Below are positions 1 through 11,693 of a stretch of DNA of 64,000 nucleotides, piece by piece (the first letter of the stretch is position 1; each line of letters begins with the position of its first letter). This DNA comes from Cryptomeria japonica. Lineage: Eukaryota; Streptophyta; Pinopsida; Cupressales; Cupressaceae. The translations under genes and the position numbers were made by a program. Under the pieces are notes generated by a model, which did no database searches, was not told where the DNA came from, and saw nothing but the letters and a program-made list of their open reading frames with translations. Location: positions 146,101,591 to 146,165,590 of the forward strand of contig NC_081406.1 in NCBI RefSeq assembly GCF_030272615.1, read 5' to 3'.

Positions 1-308
1 GGGTTTAGTGCTCCTTGGGTTGGTGCCATAAACATTATAATCAAAGATTCATTATGAGTCTAGATTGTAGCTGGAATCTCCAACAACATTTCGCACTGAG
101 GTTTGTCCCATCTTGGGTTTTCCTTGTATGTGTTGGTGTTATGTGATGTCCCTTTATGTGTGAATGCATATGTGATTAGTCTCTCGACTAACCAGTAAGT
201 CTGCATTGAGTTAGATCTAATAACCAGTATACACACATAGGTTAGTTAAAGGGAAAATATTGAGAACCACTGATTCACACCCCTCTCAGTGGCGCATTGT
301 GTCTAACA
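1..308 (+). repeat. Element A: 3' end of the 5' LTR (SIRE-like copia)
   Basis: This stretch matches the last ~300 bases of a second copy ending at 6530. Shared blocks include TTGGGTTGGTGCC, ATGTGATGTCCCTTTATGTG and TGATTCAC-CCCTCT, and both copies end in GTCTAACA. A primer-binding site follows two bases later, so this is the U5 end of a 5' LTR whose remaining ~2.4 kb lie left of the window. The two copies differ at scattered positions, so the insertion is not recent. Confidence 0.85.
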
Positions 309-310
309 AT

Positions 311-327
311 TGGTATTAGAGCCTAGG
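311..327 (+). other. Element A primer-binding site
   Basis: TGGTATTAGAGCCTAGG starts two bases after the LTR terminus CA. It is the plant initiator tRNA-Met type used by most copia elements (consensus TGGTATCAGAGC), with one C-to-T change. It fixes the plus-strand orientation of element A. Confidence 0.85.
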
Positions 328-381
328 TTCCCAGTCAGATGAGCTTTGTCCATCTTGGGTAGATTGTGGCTTAAGGACACA

Positions 382-2400
382 ATGGTTTGTTTAGTCTCAA
401 TCCCAGCTCCGATGTTTAATGGGTCTAACTATTCCATTTGGAGTTGTAGAGTGGAAGTTCACTTATCCTCTCTAGGGTATGATGTCTAGAGGTCTATTGT
501 AAATGGCTGCCCTAGTAAAGTTTGTCCTCCCACCGATTCAGATGTAGAAATAAGAAACGCTTACAATGAAGCAACAGTGAAGGCTATACTCTGTGGGTTA
601 ACAGATGATGTATCTTCATAGGTGGACAGATGCAGATCAGAAAAAAGCTTATGGGAGAGATTTAAGAAGCTCTATAAAAATGAGTCCACTACTATAGAAC
701 TAGCTTGTGTTGATAGGATGAGAAATGCACCTCATGTATCTATAGATGATGAAAAAAGATCTGCTAGCAGTCACAAAATTGATGAAGAAGGAACCCACCT
801 CTTCATGGCTCAAGAATCAAAGGATGAGAGGCACACATCTGAGAATGATCATGCAAATCACTCCTATTGACAAGATGTGTTTGGCAGTGATATTGAAGGT
901 GAAGAAGAAGAGGAAGAAGAAGTTGATTTTAAAGAAGATCTTGTAAGTGCACCCGAAGGACTTAGTAGAGTGAGGAATGAGTACAAGCTATTCAAGAATG
1001 CTACTATTGTGGAGCAGAACCAGTTGGTCATATGCCTTGAATAATTTAAGAAGTGCGTCTTAGAGTTAAAGACTCAAGAAGAAGACACCAAGGAGTGTCT
1101 GTGTAAAGATCTAGCATTTGAGCTAGAGGTAAAAGACAAAGAATATTAGCAGTTGCTTGGAGAAATGGAGGTTATCTGAAATGACCTTGAGAAATGTCAG
1201 GATGAGCTCAAGGTAAGAATCTGATTTGATGGCAGTAGTGATGCCTTGGACAAAATGTTGAAAAAGAAAAAGCATGTCAAGGACACTGAAGGATTATGAA
1301 GTGGTGCCAATAAATGCTCCACTACAAAGAATGCCCCCCACAATGACATTCTATTTGTCTCCTTAAATGGAGAAAACAAGGGACAAACCTTCATAGTTAG
1401 AAATACTCCCCGGAAGAAGGTTGACCTAACCACAACTAGTGAAGACTTGCAGACAAGAATGAAGATCGGTGCTGCAAGAAGGAGGAACACTGCAGATCCC
1501 AAAGGAAAAGGGAAGATGGGAGGAGATAACTTCACTAGAAGTAGGAACATGAGAAGACAAGGAACTGCTACCACCCACAAGACAAAGCAAGTGTGGGAGA
1601 AGAAGAGATTAGGTGGAAGAGATGCTAAGAATGGACAACCTAGAATCCATCCTCAGAGAAGGAGAAATGGAGATGCCAGACCGGTAAGATCTCCCCATGC
1701 ATGGCAAAATAAATGTGTAAGTCATATACCATTCTTTACTAGTTATTGATTTGCATGTGATGGTCATGGCCATAGGGTAGAAGAATGTAGAAAGAGATCT
1801 ACAAGGAATAATCTAGGATCTCATAGATATCATGCATATGAGAAAAATGTATCGAGGAGTAGATACATGCATATCCCCTCTCTCGGTTATGCAAATAATG
1901 CTTGCTATAATTGCAATAGGATTGGCCATAGAGAGTTTGAATGCAGGAAGAGGAACTTGCAATCATATGGAGGTTGGTATAGCAACTATGCTCTATAGAG
2001 AAGTGGATACAGAGCATACAAAAGTTAGAGGCCTGCATGGAACCAAAGGAGAAATGTCCCTACAGGATCAAGAGGTCCATCAGTTTTGGTTGCCATTCAT
2101 AGAAACATGACCAGAAGAAGATGGTCAAACCGGTATGTTAAGAGAATCCCCAATCATGAAGTTGGGGTGGATGTTGTGTGCTACTATAGAACTACTTCTG
2201 GTTGTGATGTAGAGTCTGGAAATGAAAGGACCCATTAGCAAAAGAAAGTAAGACCTGTTCCCAAGTTTGAAAAATGTGAAGAAGAATGAGTCTAAGCAGG
2301 TATAGAGGAAGAAGAAAGAGGATGCAACCATGGACCAGAACTGTGCATTCAATGCAAAGGTGGTATCTCCTAAGGCTTAAGGGAGATGGAGGAATTTAGG
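382..2400 (+). pseudogene. gag: Element A Gag (copia, SIRE-like), in-frame stops only
   Basis: Frame 1 starts at ATG 382 and reads as copia Gag for about 670 codons. The N-terminal signature GSNYSIW is followed by a UBN2-like capsid region. An acidic E-run lies near 900, and a Lys/Glu-rich probable coiled coil runs from about 1010 to 1220. A basic region spans about 1440-1720. Two CCHC knuckles close the protein: CDGHGHRVEEC (1756 on, first Cys apparently lost) and CYNCNRIGHREFEC (about 1900-1945). Around a dozen in-frame stops occur (for example 487, 619, 868, 1042, 1147, 1747), yet no frameshift was needed to follow the frame. In a working element Gag would form the cytoplasmic virus-like particle. 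No protease or pol follows. Confidence 0.75.
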
Positions 2401-3635
2401 GGGAGTAGTATATTGAACTTATCATTCAACCCTCAATGAGGGACACATGGAAGAACAAGATACTACTAGTATGAAGGATGGAAATGAGAAGATAAGTGTG
2501 TGTAGTGGAGACCTTTCCTACACACCTACATATCAGAGTTGAATCACTACTGTTGTGTCAATGTATGATAAGATTAACAACTAGAATTAGATGCACAGTG
2601 ACCCAAAACGTCAGGAGTTACAGGAAGGTTCTTCGGTAGTAATGATGGACCGGTACAAGAAACCGGTATGTGCAAGATGTTACCGACATGAATGCTAACA
2701 GGGAATTGCAAGTTATATAAGAAAATGAGGTTGGATATCATTGCATTAGCCCTAGTAACATGGACTGGGAAGCTATGTCTCAGGTGTTGTTGATGAAGAC
2801 CTGAATGACATATGTTGGCCCCATTGTTGATCATTCAAGAATAAATGTTTTTGGGCTAACTGGTTTGATTCATGGCATGATGATGACATTGTATGGCATT
2901 ATGAAGATCTTGGATCATGTCATAGGCTTTGGTTGATATGATGGAGTTGAAGGATCATCAAATGATCACGTATGCATAACTCAACCAATATATATAGTTG
3001 ATTAGAGCTCCGGTTTTGGACCTGACCGACAGTGTGGACCTGAGATGTATGACTCGAGGGGAGTTGAAAAACCATACTTTCTAATTTATATCAAACTTAC
3101 TGGACACATAGGGTGTGCAAGTGTCTATGGATGTACTAGTGTGATGGTGTCTTTGGAAGTGTCCGAGGTTGTGAGATATTTAATGCCTATTCAATTAAAA
3201 TCATAATTGGATCATTAGAAGTGTTGTCTGAAAAGAGGGAATTTTACCTACACAAGTGACAATACAGTTGGTATCGGAGAAGATACAATTGGTATCAGTG
3301 TCAGCTTCAACACTTGATATCAGCTAATTGGGGTTAGAATAACGTCTGCATATCAAAGGGGAGATGATGCACTTTGACTAATAGGTAAGTTTTGTTCAGT
3401 GACACATGTGCCTTCAATTGGTCTCAGACTTGTATATACACTTTGTTGCTGAGCAATTGGTGTTAGCTAATGGTTAAGTCATCCATCTCAAGAGTTGTAA
3501 CTTGATAAATTGTACCAATTGGTATCAAAAGAGGAGATGCATCTGGTAAAGAAAAAGGAGAGAAATATTTATGTCAATGCCCAATAGATACAAGGAGGAG
3601 TGAAAACCCTGAAAGTTCCCTTTTCCATTGTTGTC
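2401..3635 (+). other. Element A internal region without pol
   Basis: No integrase, RT or RNase H motif appears in any frame between the end of gag and the polypurine tracts. The DNA has several TTGGTATC-like words (about 3270, 3288, 3516) that resemble the primer-binding site core. An autonomous copia element would carry about 3.5 kb of pol here, so pol was lost or the family never had it. Confidence 0.6.
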
Positions 3636-3761
3636 AAAGGGGGAGAAAGATTATGTAGTATACTACATACTACATGTGTGAGAGTTGGATCACACAAAGG
3701 GGGAGAGAGATTATGTAGTATGTCAGATACTACATGTGTTGACATCAATGCCAAAGGGGGA
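3636..3761 (+). repeat. Element A tandem polypurine tracts
   Basis: AAAGGGGGA occurs at 3636, 3696 and 3753. The first two lie in a 60-bp direct repeat (GGGGGAGA-AGATTATGTAGTAT, then ATACTACATGTGT). The third, in GCCAAAGGGGGAT, directly precedes the 3' LTR. It matches the tract of element B (GCCAAAGGGGGAGA at 39888) and of element C (53275). The PPT primes plus-strand DNA synthesis, so the two upstream copies are unusual. Confidence 0.7.
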
Positions 3762-6530
3762 TATTTTTGGCATTGTGTTGTCATTGATGTCAACCAGTAT
3801 AGGCAGGATATTGGTATCAGAGATGTATGTGAGCTGCACTATCATGAATGCATATAGAATGAGATATCTTTGATATCACCTTGTATTGCAGTGCACCAAT
3901 AAGGTAACAAAGAGAATGTCATTTAGTAGAATGACCTTTGGAGTCAGCGGTATACAAGTTAGTGTTTGGCTTGTGTGGAAGAGATGGGTAGGTTACCGGT
4001 ACAGTCTATCACCAGTAAGGAGAATATGTCAATTGCTAAGTGATGTGTTGACATGGAGAAGATAAATCAACCAAGCGAGTATTTTCCAATTGGCAAACTT
4101 ATGACCAGTGTACAAGAAGGATGAGCAAGATGTTGAGTCATTGTTTGTGATAAAGAGGCAGAATATTACCTAAATAACATTAACACTAGAGGAGAAGGAT
4201 GTATAGGTCACTGATATGTTGTGTGGATGCAAAACAACATGACTCCCATCAGATAGAGATGCAGTCACCATGTGAAGAGATGACTAACAATGAATGTACC
4301 CACACCAGAACATGAGTGCATTGCAGGAAGAAAATGACAAGGACTCACTCCCGCCAGTAAGTGGAGCTTATCTCCTATTATGCAAAGTATGCATCTTAAT
4401 TCTTTGAGATAAGGAAGAAGAGGTAAAGGCATATGTTTGAAGGATGACACTAGATCTACTAGTAAATCAAAGGGATGCCTCAAGTGCATGAAATCAGGGA
4501 CATGCATTGGACCAACATAGCAGGCATGATAAGCCATCGAGACAGAAAAAGAAGAGCAAAGAAGTGATGGGTTTGTCACCTTGACAAATTGGCTGAGATA
4601 ATGTCTGGTCTGATGATGAAGAGGGCAAAGTGGTGTAGTTGCAAAGAGAGAGTGCGACTAGTAAGCAGATGCCTTAGATGAAATCAGTTGAAGGTTGATG
4701 ACATGGTGTGATCGGGATGGCTACCAGTGAGCATGAGAGCTGATAAGGAAGCAAAGAGGCCAAGTGATGTGCTCCTACCTGATGAGAATGTGCATGCTAT
4801 GGATAGGTATGTCTAGCGACCAGTTAAGGTGTTCCACCGATAGATCAACAAAGTGAAAACATGATGGTTGACCGGTAAAGTGTGACATACCAGCAAGGTT
4901 AGATAACTGACATAAAAGAAGGATAGGTTGAGTGTTTGGTCGATGATCCTATCTAAATCAACATAGAGGTCCAAACAAAGGTGGATGTCAACAAAGGTGC
5001 CACATGGAGTCAAGATGGTGAACATGCATGCAAAGGTAGATGGAGTGTACACCGACAAGGTTATTACAGAGTTGGTCAAAATTAATTGTAGACCCCGTAA
5101 ATCATGAGATGTGTTGCCAATGCATTGCACGACTCGAGGAAGGTCAAATAGAGGTGATCGATGGGATGCATCGATCGACGCAGAGTGTCTAGGTGCAGAA
5201 TGAGGTTGGTGATGAAATCCACAAAACCATTTATGGTGATTGATCTTGTGTCTCGTTGACTAATTGTCCGTGTTTTATAAGTTTAGAAAATGTGTATTGG
5301 AAGGCATGTTAATGGCAGTGATGTGCAGATAGTTGTCTTGGAGCTCAGATCAAATGAGATCTGATTGGATTCGATGTGCCTTGTGATCAGTGGGAGAAAC
5401 CCTAAGGCACCAAGTTTGAATGTTTCTTTTGGCAGTAAAGTCTGAATACAAATGTGGGCCAAAGACAGATTTGATGATGCCTTAGAGAGAGATGCTACCA
5501 AGTGATTCACTAAGTTGAATAGAGAAGTAGATGAAGTGTGATATCTACAAAGGATCATAGAGATCGAGCAATAGGGAGACAACCGGTAATAGATTTTGGT
5601 GAAGGTTTACTTGGTGAGGTTAAAGAAACTAGAAAGTTGTTGAATAAGAGAGTGTTTATGTATGTGAGGAGGAATCAGTCAAGTAATCAATGAATATCAA
5701 AAGACAGACAAAGTGTGAGAGAGACTAGGGTTGAAGAGTTCAACCAGCAACAATGAGGTAACAGGTGGTGACCAAACTGATAGTGAAGAGTTGTAGAAGA
5801 GTGCTGAGTAGACAGGCAAAGAACCAACAAAAGATAGTACCGGTGGAGAGAAGTAGAGTAGTTGAGAGAAGAGGAAACTAGAAGAGAGAATCAACAAAGA
5901 GAGAATAGACAGAAAAGGAGAAGAGGCTAAACTGATAAGGCTGCAATAGGAGATAAGGTTGTAGAAATGAGAGGGTGAGGTAGATAATCGACAGTGAACT
6001 GGACAAGAGATCTAGTAGAAATATTTGCAGATCATGTGTTACAAAATCCATTTATAACAAGGTTATTAATTTGTAAATGATTATGCTTTGTATTCATTGA
6101 GTCGTAGCTCAGTGTAGGGGTTGTAGTTCCTTGGGTTGGTGCCCTGAATTAGGGGTTGTAGCTCCTTGGGTTGGTGCCCTAAATCAGGGGTTGGTGCACC
6201 TTAGGTCGGTGCCCTAAAATCAGGGGTTGGTTCTCCTTGGGTTGGTGCCCTAAACACTGTAATGAGATATTCATTATGAGACTAGATTGGAGCCTTAGTC
6301 CACAATAACATTTCTCACCGAGGTTTTTACCATCTTGGGTTTTCCTCGCATATGCTGGTGTTATGTGATGTCCCTTTATGTGTGAATGCATCTATGATTA
6401 GTCTACCCACTAACCGGTAAGTTTGCATTGAGTTATATTTGATAACCAATATACACACATAGGTTAGTTAAAGAGAAAAGATTGAGAACCACTGATTCAC
6501 CCCCCTCTTAGTGGTCCATTGTGTCTAACA
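3762..6530 (+). repeat. Element A 3' LTR (about 2.77 kb)
   Basis: The LTR begins right after the last polypurine tract. Its start resembles that of element B's LTR (TTGGCATTGTGTTGTCATTGATGTCAAC against TTGG...GGTTTTGTCATTGATGTCAAC, seen in shorter blocks). It ends with the U5 block shared with 1-308, at GTCTAACA. The interior has no real gene; its short ORFs are spurious. The left edge is approximate because the terminal TG has decayed. Confidence 0.7.
6116..6256 (+). repeat. 35-bp minisatellite in the 3' LTR of element A
   Basis: Four direct units start at 6116, 6151, 6186 and 6222. Each reads roughly AGGGGTTG-, CTCCTTGGGTTGGTGCCCTAAA. The 5' LTR tail at the window start shows one such unit (CTCCTTGGGTTGGTGCC), so unit number may differ between the two LTRs; any further copies would lie left of the window. 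Confidence 0.8.
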
Positions 6531-7099
6531 TTGTCTAGCAGTTCTCAATTTATGGACCAGTTTGAACCTTAATGGCTAGATGGTGTTTCGTTATCTTGTG
6601 GAGCATTTTCTTGACTTGTGGAGATGATTGGTACTTCATACGATGTTCCTATATGCTTGGCCGACCTTCCTTTTGGTCTGCATTTTATTTTAGTTCTTTT
6701 TTGAAGGTTTTTCTTCTTGCTTAGGACCGACCTGTTTGCATGTTAAACTTTCCCACCTTGGGGATTATAATCCTTCTTTGGCCGACCTGGATATGTTTTG
6801 GATGCTATATATTGATGGATTAGATCATAGATGGGATTTAGGGGGTAGTGGATGATGATCAAATAGATATGGATTGAGTTTGAACATCTCTTTGCTTCCA
6901 AATTGAATGTGTATCCTGAATCAGGTCCATTAGTCTACTTGAAGCCCACATGTTGCCATGCAGTTGTATTTAAATTCATGATATAATTGAAATCCTATTT
7001 GGAATTCTCTCTATTCTGTGTTATTGTTTTCGTTGTGTTAATCTTGTTGCACAGTCCAGATAGTTCTCCTTTGAGGACCCTCCTATCGTGGCTGCATCA
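6531..7099 (+). repeat. Element E 5' LTR, 5'-truncated
   Basis: It aligns with 11905-12473: GGACCAGTTTGAACCTTAA near the start, TTGAAGCCCACATGTTG, and CTCCTTTGAGGACCCTCCTAT near the end. Both copies end in ACATCA or GCATCA. The first ~220 bp of the 3' copy have no counterpart here; the cut coincides with the end of element A. Confidence 0.85.
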
Positions 7100-7101
7100 G
7101 T

Positions 7102-7115
7102 TGGTATTAGAGTGA
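7102..7115 (+). other. Element E primer-binding site
   Basis: TGGTATTAGAGTGA lies two bases after the LTR end and resembles the initiator tRNA-Met site. Element F shows the related TGGTATTAGAGTCA. Confidence 0.7.
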
Positions 7116-7208
7116 AGGTTCTTCATCTGAGAAGATTGTGCCTTGTTGAAACTTTTTGTAGGGTGGAAGATTGTAGATCTGACTTGTAGCTGTAGAGGAC
7201 TTGTCTAA

Positions 7209-8300
7209 ATGACACAAAGAGGAAATGTTAGAGGTGAAGCATGGAGAGATGAAAATCTGGCAGTGATGGATATATTGCGACATGATTGGAAGCTATTTTA
7301 ACAACCCAGAGAAGAGGTCTACATATTGATGATGTGAGTGATGATGAACAAGAGAAGAATGTTTAACTGAAAGATGAAGGTCAACTGAAACTCAAGAAAG
7401 GAGATGAAAGGTTACTGAGAGATCTAGCTCCTGTAAGTAACAAAATGCATTTTAATCCACCGAAATATATTGGTAATTTGGATTTAGATGAATTGATAGA
7501 TTAGATCACAGAGATGGAGAAATATTTTGATTTTGAAAACACAAGTGAAGATAAGAAGGTGAAGTATGCTTGCACAAAGTTGAAAGGACATGCATCGCTA
7601 TGGTGGGAACATTTTACAGACGGATAGACAAAGAAGAGGCAAGGAGAAAATTAAATCTTGGGATAGGATGGTGAGTAAGTTTAAAGTGAAGTTCTTACCT
7701 ACAGATTATCAAGTGCATCTATTTTAGAAGTTGCAAAACCTGAGGCAGAAGGAGTCTAGTGTGAGAGAGTATACCAAAGAATTCTACAAGTTGAACATCA
7801 GATCCAGATATTGCCAAGGATGAGGTTGAACAGATTTCAAGGTATATCAATGGATTGTGGATGTCTATATAGGAGGAGATTAGTTTAATCAAGTTGTAGA
7901 GTGTGAAAGAGGCTTATCAATATGCCTTGAAGGCCGAGGAAAATTTGAACACAAGATATGATCAGAGACAAAGAGGAAGAGGAGGAAGATTTCAAAGAGG
8001 TAGAACATTTATCGGAAGTGGAAGATCTTTTGCAGAGCAGAACAAAGGCAAGGTAGAAGGAAAAGATGATAATTCACACCAGAGAGATGATATGAACTTT
8101 TACTAGAATGATGGACAAAGTTGCTACCGAAATGAGGGTTATAAGAGAGATGAAAAGAGGAATTTTGGAGGAACTTGCTTTAAGAGTAGAGAAGGACACC
8201 ATGATTTTGAGTGTAAACAAGGTAATTCAAATAGGAGGACAAAGAACAGTGGAAGAACTACTTTTGCTGAGGAGCCTACCGGATCCCTGAATAAACTTGA
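7209..8300 (+). pseudogene. gag: Element E Gag
   Basis: A possible start is ATG 7209. The capsid-like (Retrotrans_gag) part shows FNPPKYIGNLD, a shifted equivalent of WI-EMEKYFDF, and KLKGHASLWWEHF near 7590. A later part shows VREYTKEFYKLN near 7770. An Arg/Gly-rich tail lies at about 7960-8060, and a degenerate knuckle (GHHDFEC) near 8200. At least one frameshift and many stops break it. By homology it is the capsid precursor of a chromovirus; nothing suggests an intact product. Confidence 0.75.
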
Positions 8301-8361
8301 AGATGGAGAAGCTTTGATGATAAGGAGAACCCTATGTCATAATGAAATAGATTAGGAATCA

Positions 8362-10180
8362 TTGGAGAGGAAGAATTTGTTTTGGATGAGGTGTAAGGTT
8401 GAAGGTAAGTGTTGCAAAGTCATAATTGATAGTGGTAGTTCAGATAATTTAGCCTGGGAGGAGTTGGTGAACAAGTTGAAGTTACAAAGGTTAAAACACC
8501 CTAAACCCTACCAAATAGGATGGATTCAGGACAATCATAAGGTACAGGCGAGTGAACAATGTTTGGTAAAATTGAAGATTGGATCCTACTATGATGAAGT
8601 TCTATGTGATATTATGCCTATGGATGTATGTCATATCCTATTAGGAAGAGCATGGTAGTATGATAGACAAGCATTGGATGATGGGAGAAAGAACATATAT
8701 ACTATTGTTGCAAATGGGATGAAACAAACTTTGTTTCCTTGGGAGGAGACTGTTACGAGTGAGATTTGTACAAATGTCAGAATTTGTTTAGTTGATGGGT
8801 TGAAATTATTGGATGGTTTGAGTGAAAATATGTGCAATGCCTTAATCCCTAAGAAGTGTGATTTGAAACCAGAAGAGAGACAACCGAAGGAGACAAAGGA
8901 GTTGCTGACACAATATGAAGACACAATTTCAGACAATGTACAACCTATGAGGAGTATCAGTCATTGTATGGATTTGATCCTTGGAGTTAGTTTGCCTAAT
9001 AAAGCTGCACATCAAATGACACCAATAGAAAATAAAGAATTTAATAGACAAGTACATGAGTTGTTGAGGAAAGGTTTGTTTAGAGAAAGCTTGAGACCTT
9101 GTGCAGTTCCTGTTGTGTTAGCACCTAAGAAGGATGGAGAGTGGATAATGTGCACATACTCTAGAGCCATAAAATAGATCATAGTGAAGTGCATGTTTCC
9201 TTTGCCTAGGATGGATGACATGATGGACTATTTGAGTGGAGCCATATATTTAACAAAGATAGATTTGAAGAGTGGATATCATCATATCAGGATCAAAGGA
9301 GGAGATGAGTGGAAGACTGCATTCAAGATAAATGAAGGACTATATGAGTGGTTGGTGATGCCTTTTGGACTGACTAATGCACCAAGTACTTTCATGAGGT
9401 TGATGGAAAAGGTATTGAAGAATTTATTGGGTAAGTTTGTGATTATGTATTTGGATGATATTTTGATTTTTCAGTATGACAAAAGAGGAGAATTTGTTAC
9501 ATTTGAGACAAGTTTTGCAGAGCTTAAGAGAATAGAAATTGTTGATAAACCTTAAGAAGTGTAGTTTCATGAAGGAAGAACTAGTATATTTGGGATTTGC
9601 GGATGGATTGAAGATGGACCCTAAGAAAGTAAGAGCAATTATTGAATGGCCTACACCAGAAATGATTGGAGAGGTAAGATCATTTCATGGATTGGCTAGT
9701 TTCTACCAAAAGTTCATTAGAAATTTTAGTTCAATTTGCAGCCCTATGACTAAGACAATGAGAGGAGACTGGAAGGATTTTAGATGGACATTTGGAGAAA
9801 AAAAAAGTTTTGAGTTGTTGAAGTTGAAGGCGATTGAACAACTTGTGTTAGCCCTACTAGATTTCTGTAAAGTATTTCAAGTAGACTGTGATGCAAGTGG
9901 GAATGCAATTGGAGCAGTATTGAGTCAAGAAAGAAAGTATGTTGCCTATTTCAGTGAGAAGTTGAATGATGGAAGGAGAAGATATTTAGTGTATGGTTGG
10001 GTGTTCTATGCCATAATTCAAGCCTTGTAGTATATAGATCATCAAGCATTGTAGTATCTGAATAGTCAAGGTAAGTTGAACCAAAGACACATGAGATGGG
10101 TTGAGTTCATGCTGAGCTATAATTTTGTTTTGAAGCATAGGAGTGGAAAGTAAAATAGAGTTGTTGATGCCTTGAGTAGG
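8362..10180 (+). pseudogene. pol: Element E Pol part 1: protease, RT, RNase H
   Basis: The protease has VIIDSGSSDN (catalytic Asp codon 8428), followed by CDIMPMDVCHILLGRAW, typical of gypsy protease tails. RT shows [40 protein letters not shown] and the active-site YLDD at 9448-9459. The connection region has GLASFYQKFIRNFS. RNase H begins VDCDASGNAIGAVLS near 9890 and runs to about 10180 (DALSRR). Stops occur at 8656, 9175 and 10028, and a +1 shift lies near 9520. The catalytic residues of protease and RT survive although the frame does not. Confidence 0.9.
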
Positions 10181-10189
10181 AGAAGAAAT

Positions 10190-11621
10190 TTATTGACCAA
10201 AATGAGAATTGAAGTGTTGGGGTTTGATGAGTTGAAGACAATGTATCAGGAAGACCTTGATTTTGTTGAACCTTGGAAAGCTTGTAAAGAGCCTGTTGTG
10301 ATGGATTAAAGAAAATGATTGGATTATTTCATTCAAGATGAGATGATGTTTAGAGGAAATCAGTTGTGTGTACCCCAAAGTTCTATGAGAGACAATTTGA
10401 TAAAGGAGAAGCATAGTGGAGGACTAGTAAGACATTTTGGTATTGACAAGAAACTGGATTTGGTAAGTGAGAATTACTTTTGGGCTCAGATTCATAAGGA
10501 TGTAAGGAAATTTGTTTAGAGCTGTAGAATTTGTCAAGTTGCAAAATGTGGAAGTCAGAACATAGGATTGTATAAGCCTTTGATAGTACCAAAGAGACCT
10601 TGGGAAGACATAAGCATGGATTTCATACTTTGATTGCCTAAGGCATAGAGAGGGAATGATTATATATTTATGGTGGTAGATAGATTCTCTAATATGACAC
10701 ATTTCATACCCTATAAGAAAACAACAAATGCAGTGCATGTAGCAAATCTATTTTTCAAGGAAGTTGTGAGGTTGTGTAGGTTATCTCAAAAGTATTGTTT
10801 CAGAATGAGATACTAAGTTTGCTGGTTACTTTTGGAGGACACTTTGGAGGAAGATGAAGACCAAATTTAAGTTCATCTCTACATTTCACCCATAGAAAGA
10901 TGGACCAATAGAGGTAGTGAATAGGGGTTTAGGAAATTTGTTGAGATGTTTGGTTGGAGATAAACCCAAAGGTTGGGTTTTGATTCTTGCACAAGAAGAA
11001 TTTGCATACAACAATTCGGTGAACCGGAGTAATGGAAAAACACCATTTGAGATCATTACTAGAATGAATCCTAGAGGTATATCAGAGTTGAGAGACATCA
11101 GCCATGAGGATAAAAGAAGTGTTGAAGCAGAGGAGTTTGCAGACCACATGACATTATTACATAATCAGGTGAAACAATATTTGGAAGATATGAACCATAA
11201 GTATAAGGAGAAGGCACATGAGAAGCGAAGAAATAAGGAATTTGAAGTTGGAGATGAGGTAATGGTGTATCTAAGGAAGGGAATATTTCTAGTTGGAACA
11301 TACAACAAGTTGAAGATGAGAAAATTTGGACCTTCTAGGATCTTAAAGAATTTTGATCCGGACAATGCATATGTAGTTGATATAGTGGATACCTTGGGTA
11401 TATCATCTATTTTCAACATTGTAGATCTATATCAGTATCATGAGGTAGAAATCAGTGATGACTATGGACCACATTTAGAGAGGCAGTTTCCTAAGAAGAA
11501 ACTACATGAGATTGAGATTTTGGATAACAGAGTTGGTAAGAGAACGCAAAGAAGACAATACAAAGAATATCTTGTGAAGTGGAAGGATAGACCAATGGAA
11601 GATTCTTCTTGGATATCTTAG
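10190..11621 (+). pseudogene. pol: Element E Pol part 2: integrase and chromodomain
   Basis: The integrase HHCC zinc domain runs from about 10405 to 10545 ([23 protein letters not shown]). The core starts with ISMDFIL near 10612, followed by [14 protein letters not shown] shift near 10800 changes frame, and 10917-11621 is then open for 234 codons. It covers the end of the core (YNNSVNRSNGKTPFEI), the C-terminal GPSRIL region and a chromodomain (about 11505-11621: KRTQRRQYKEYLVKWKDRP). In chromoviruses this domain is thought to steer integration to marked chromatin. A TAG ends the frame at 11619. Confidence 0.9.
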
Positions 11622-11693
11622 GCTAAGGTAGCCCATCTTGGTTTTCCTCTTGGCCCATTAAAGTGAGGGGCTCACTTTTCAAATAACCCCAGA

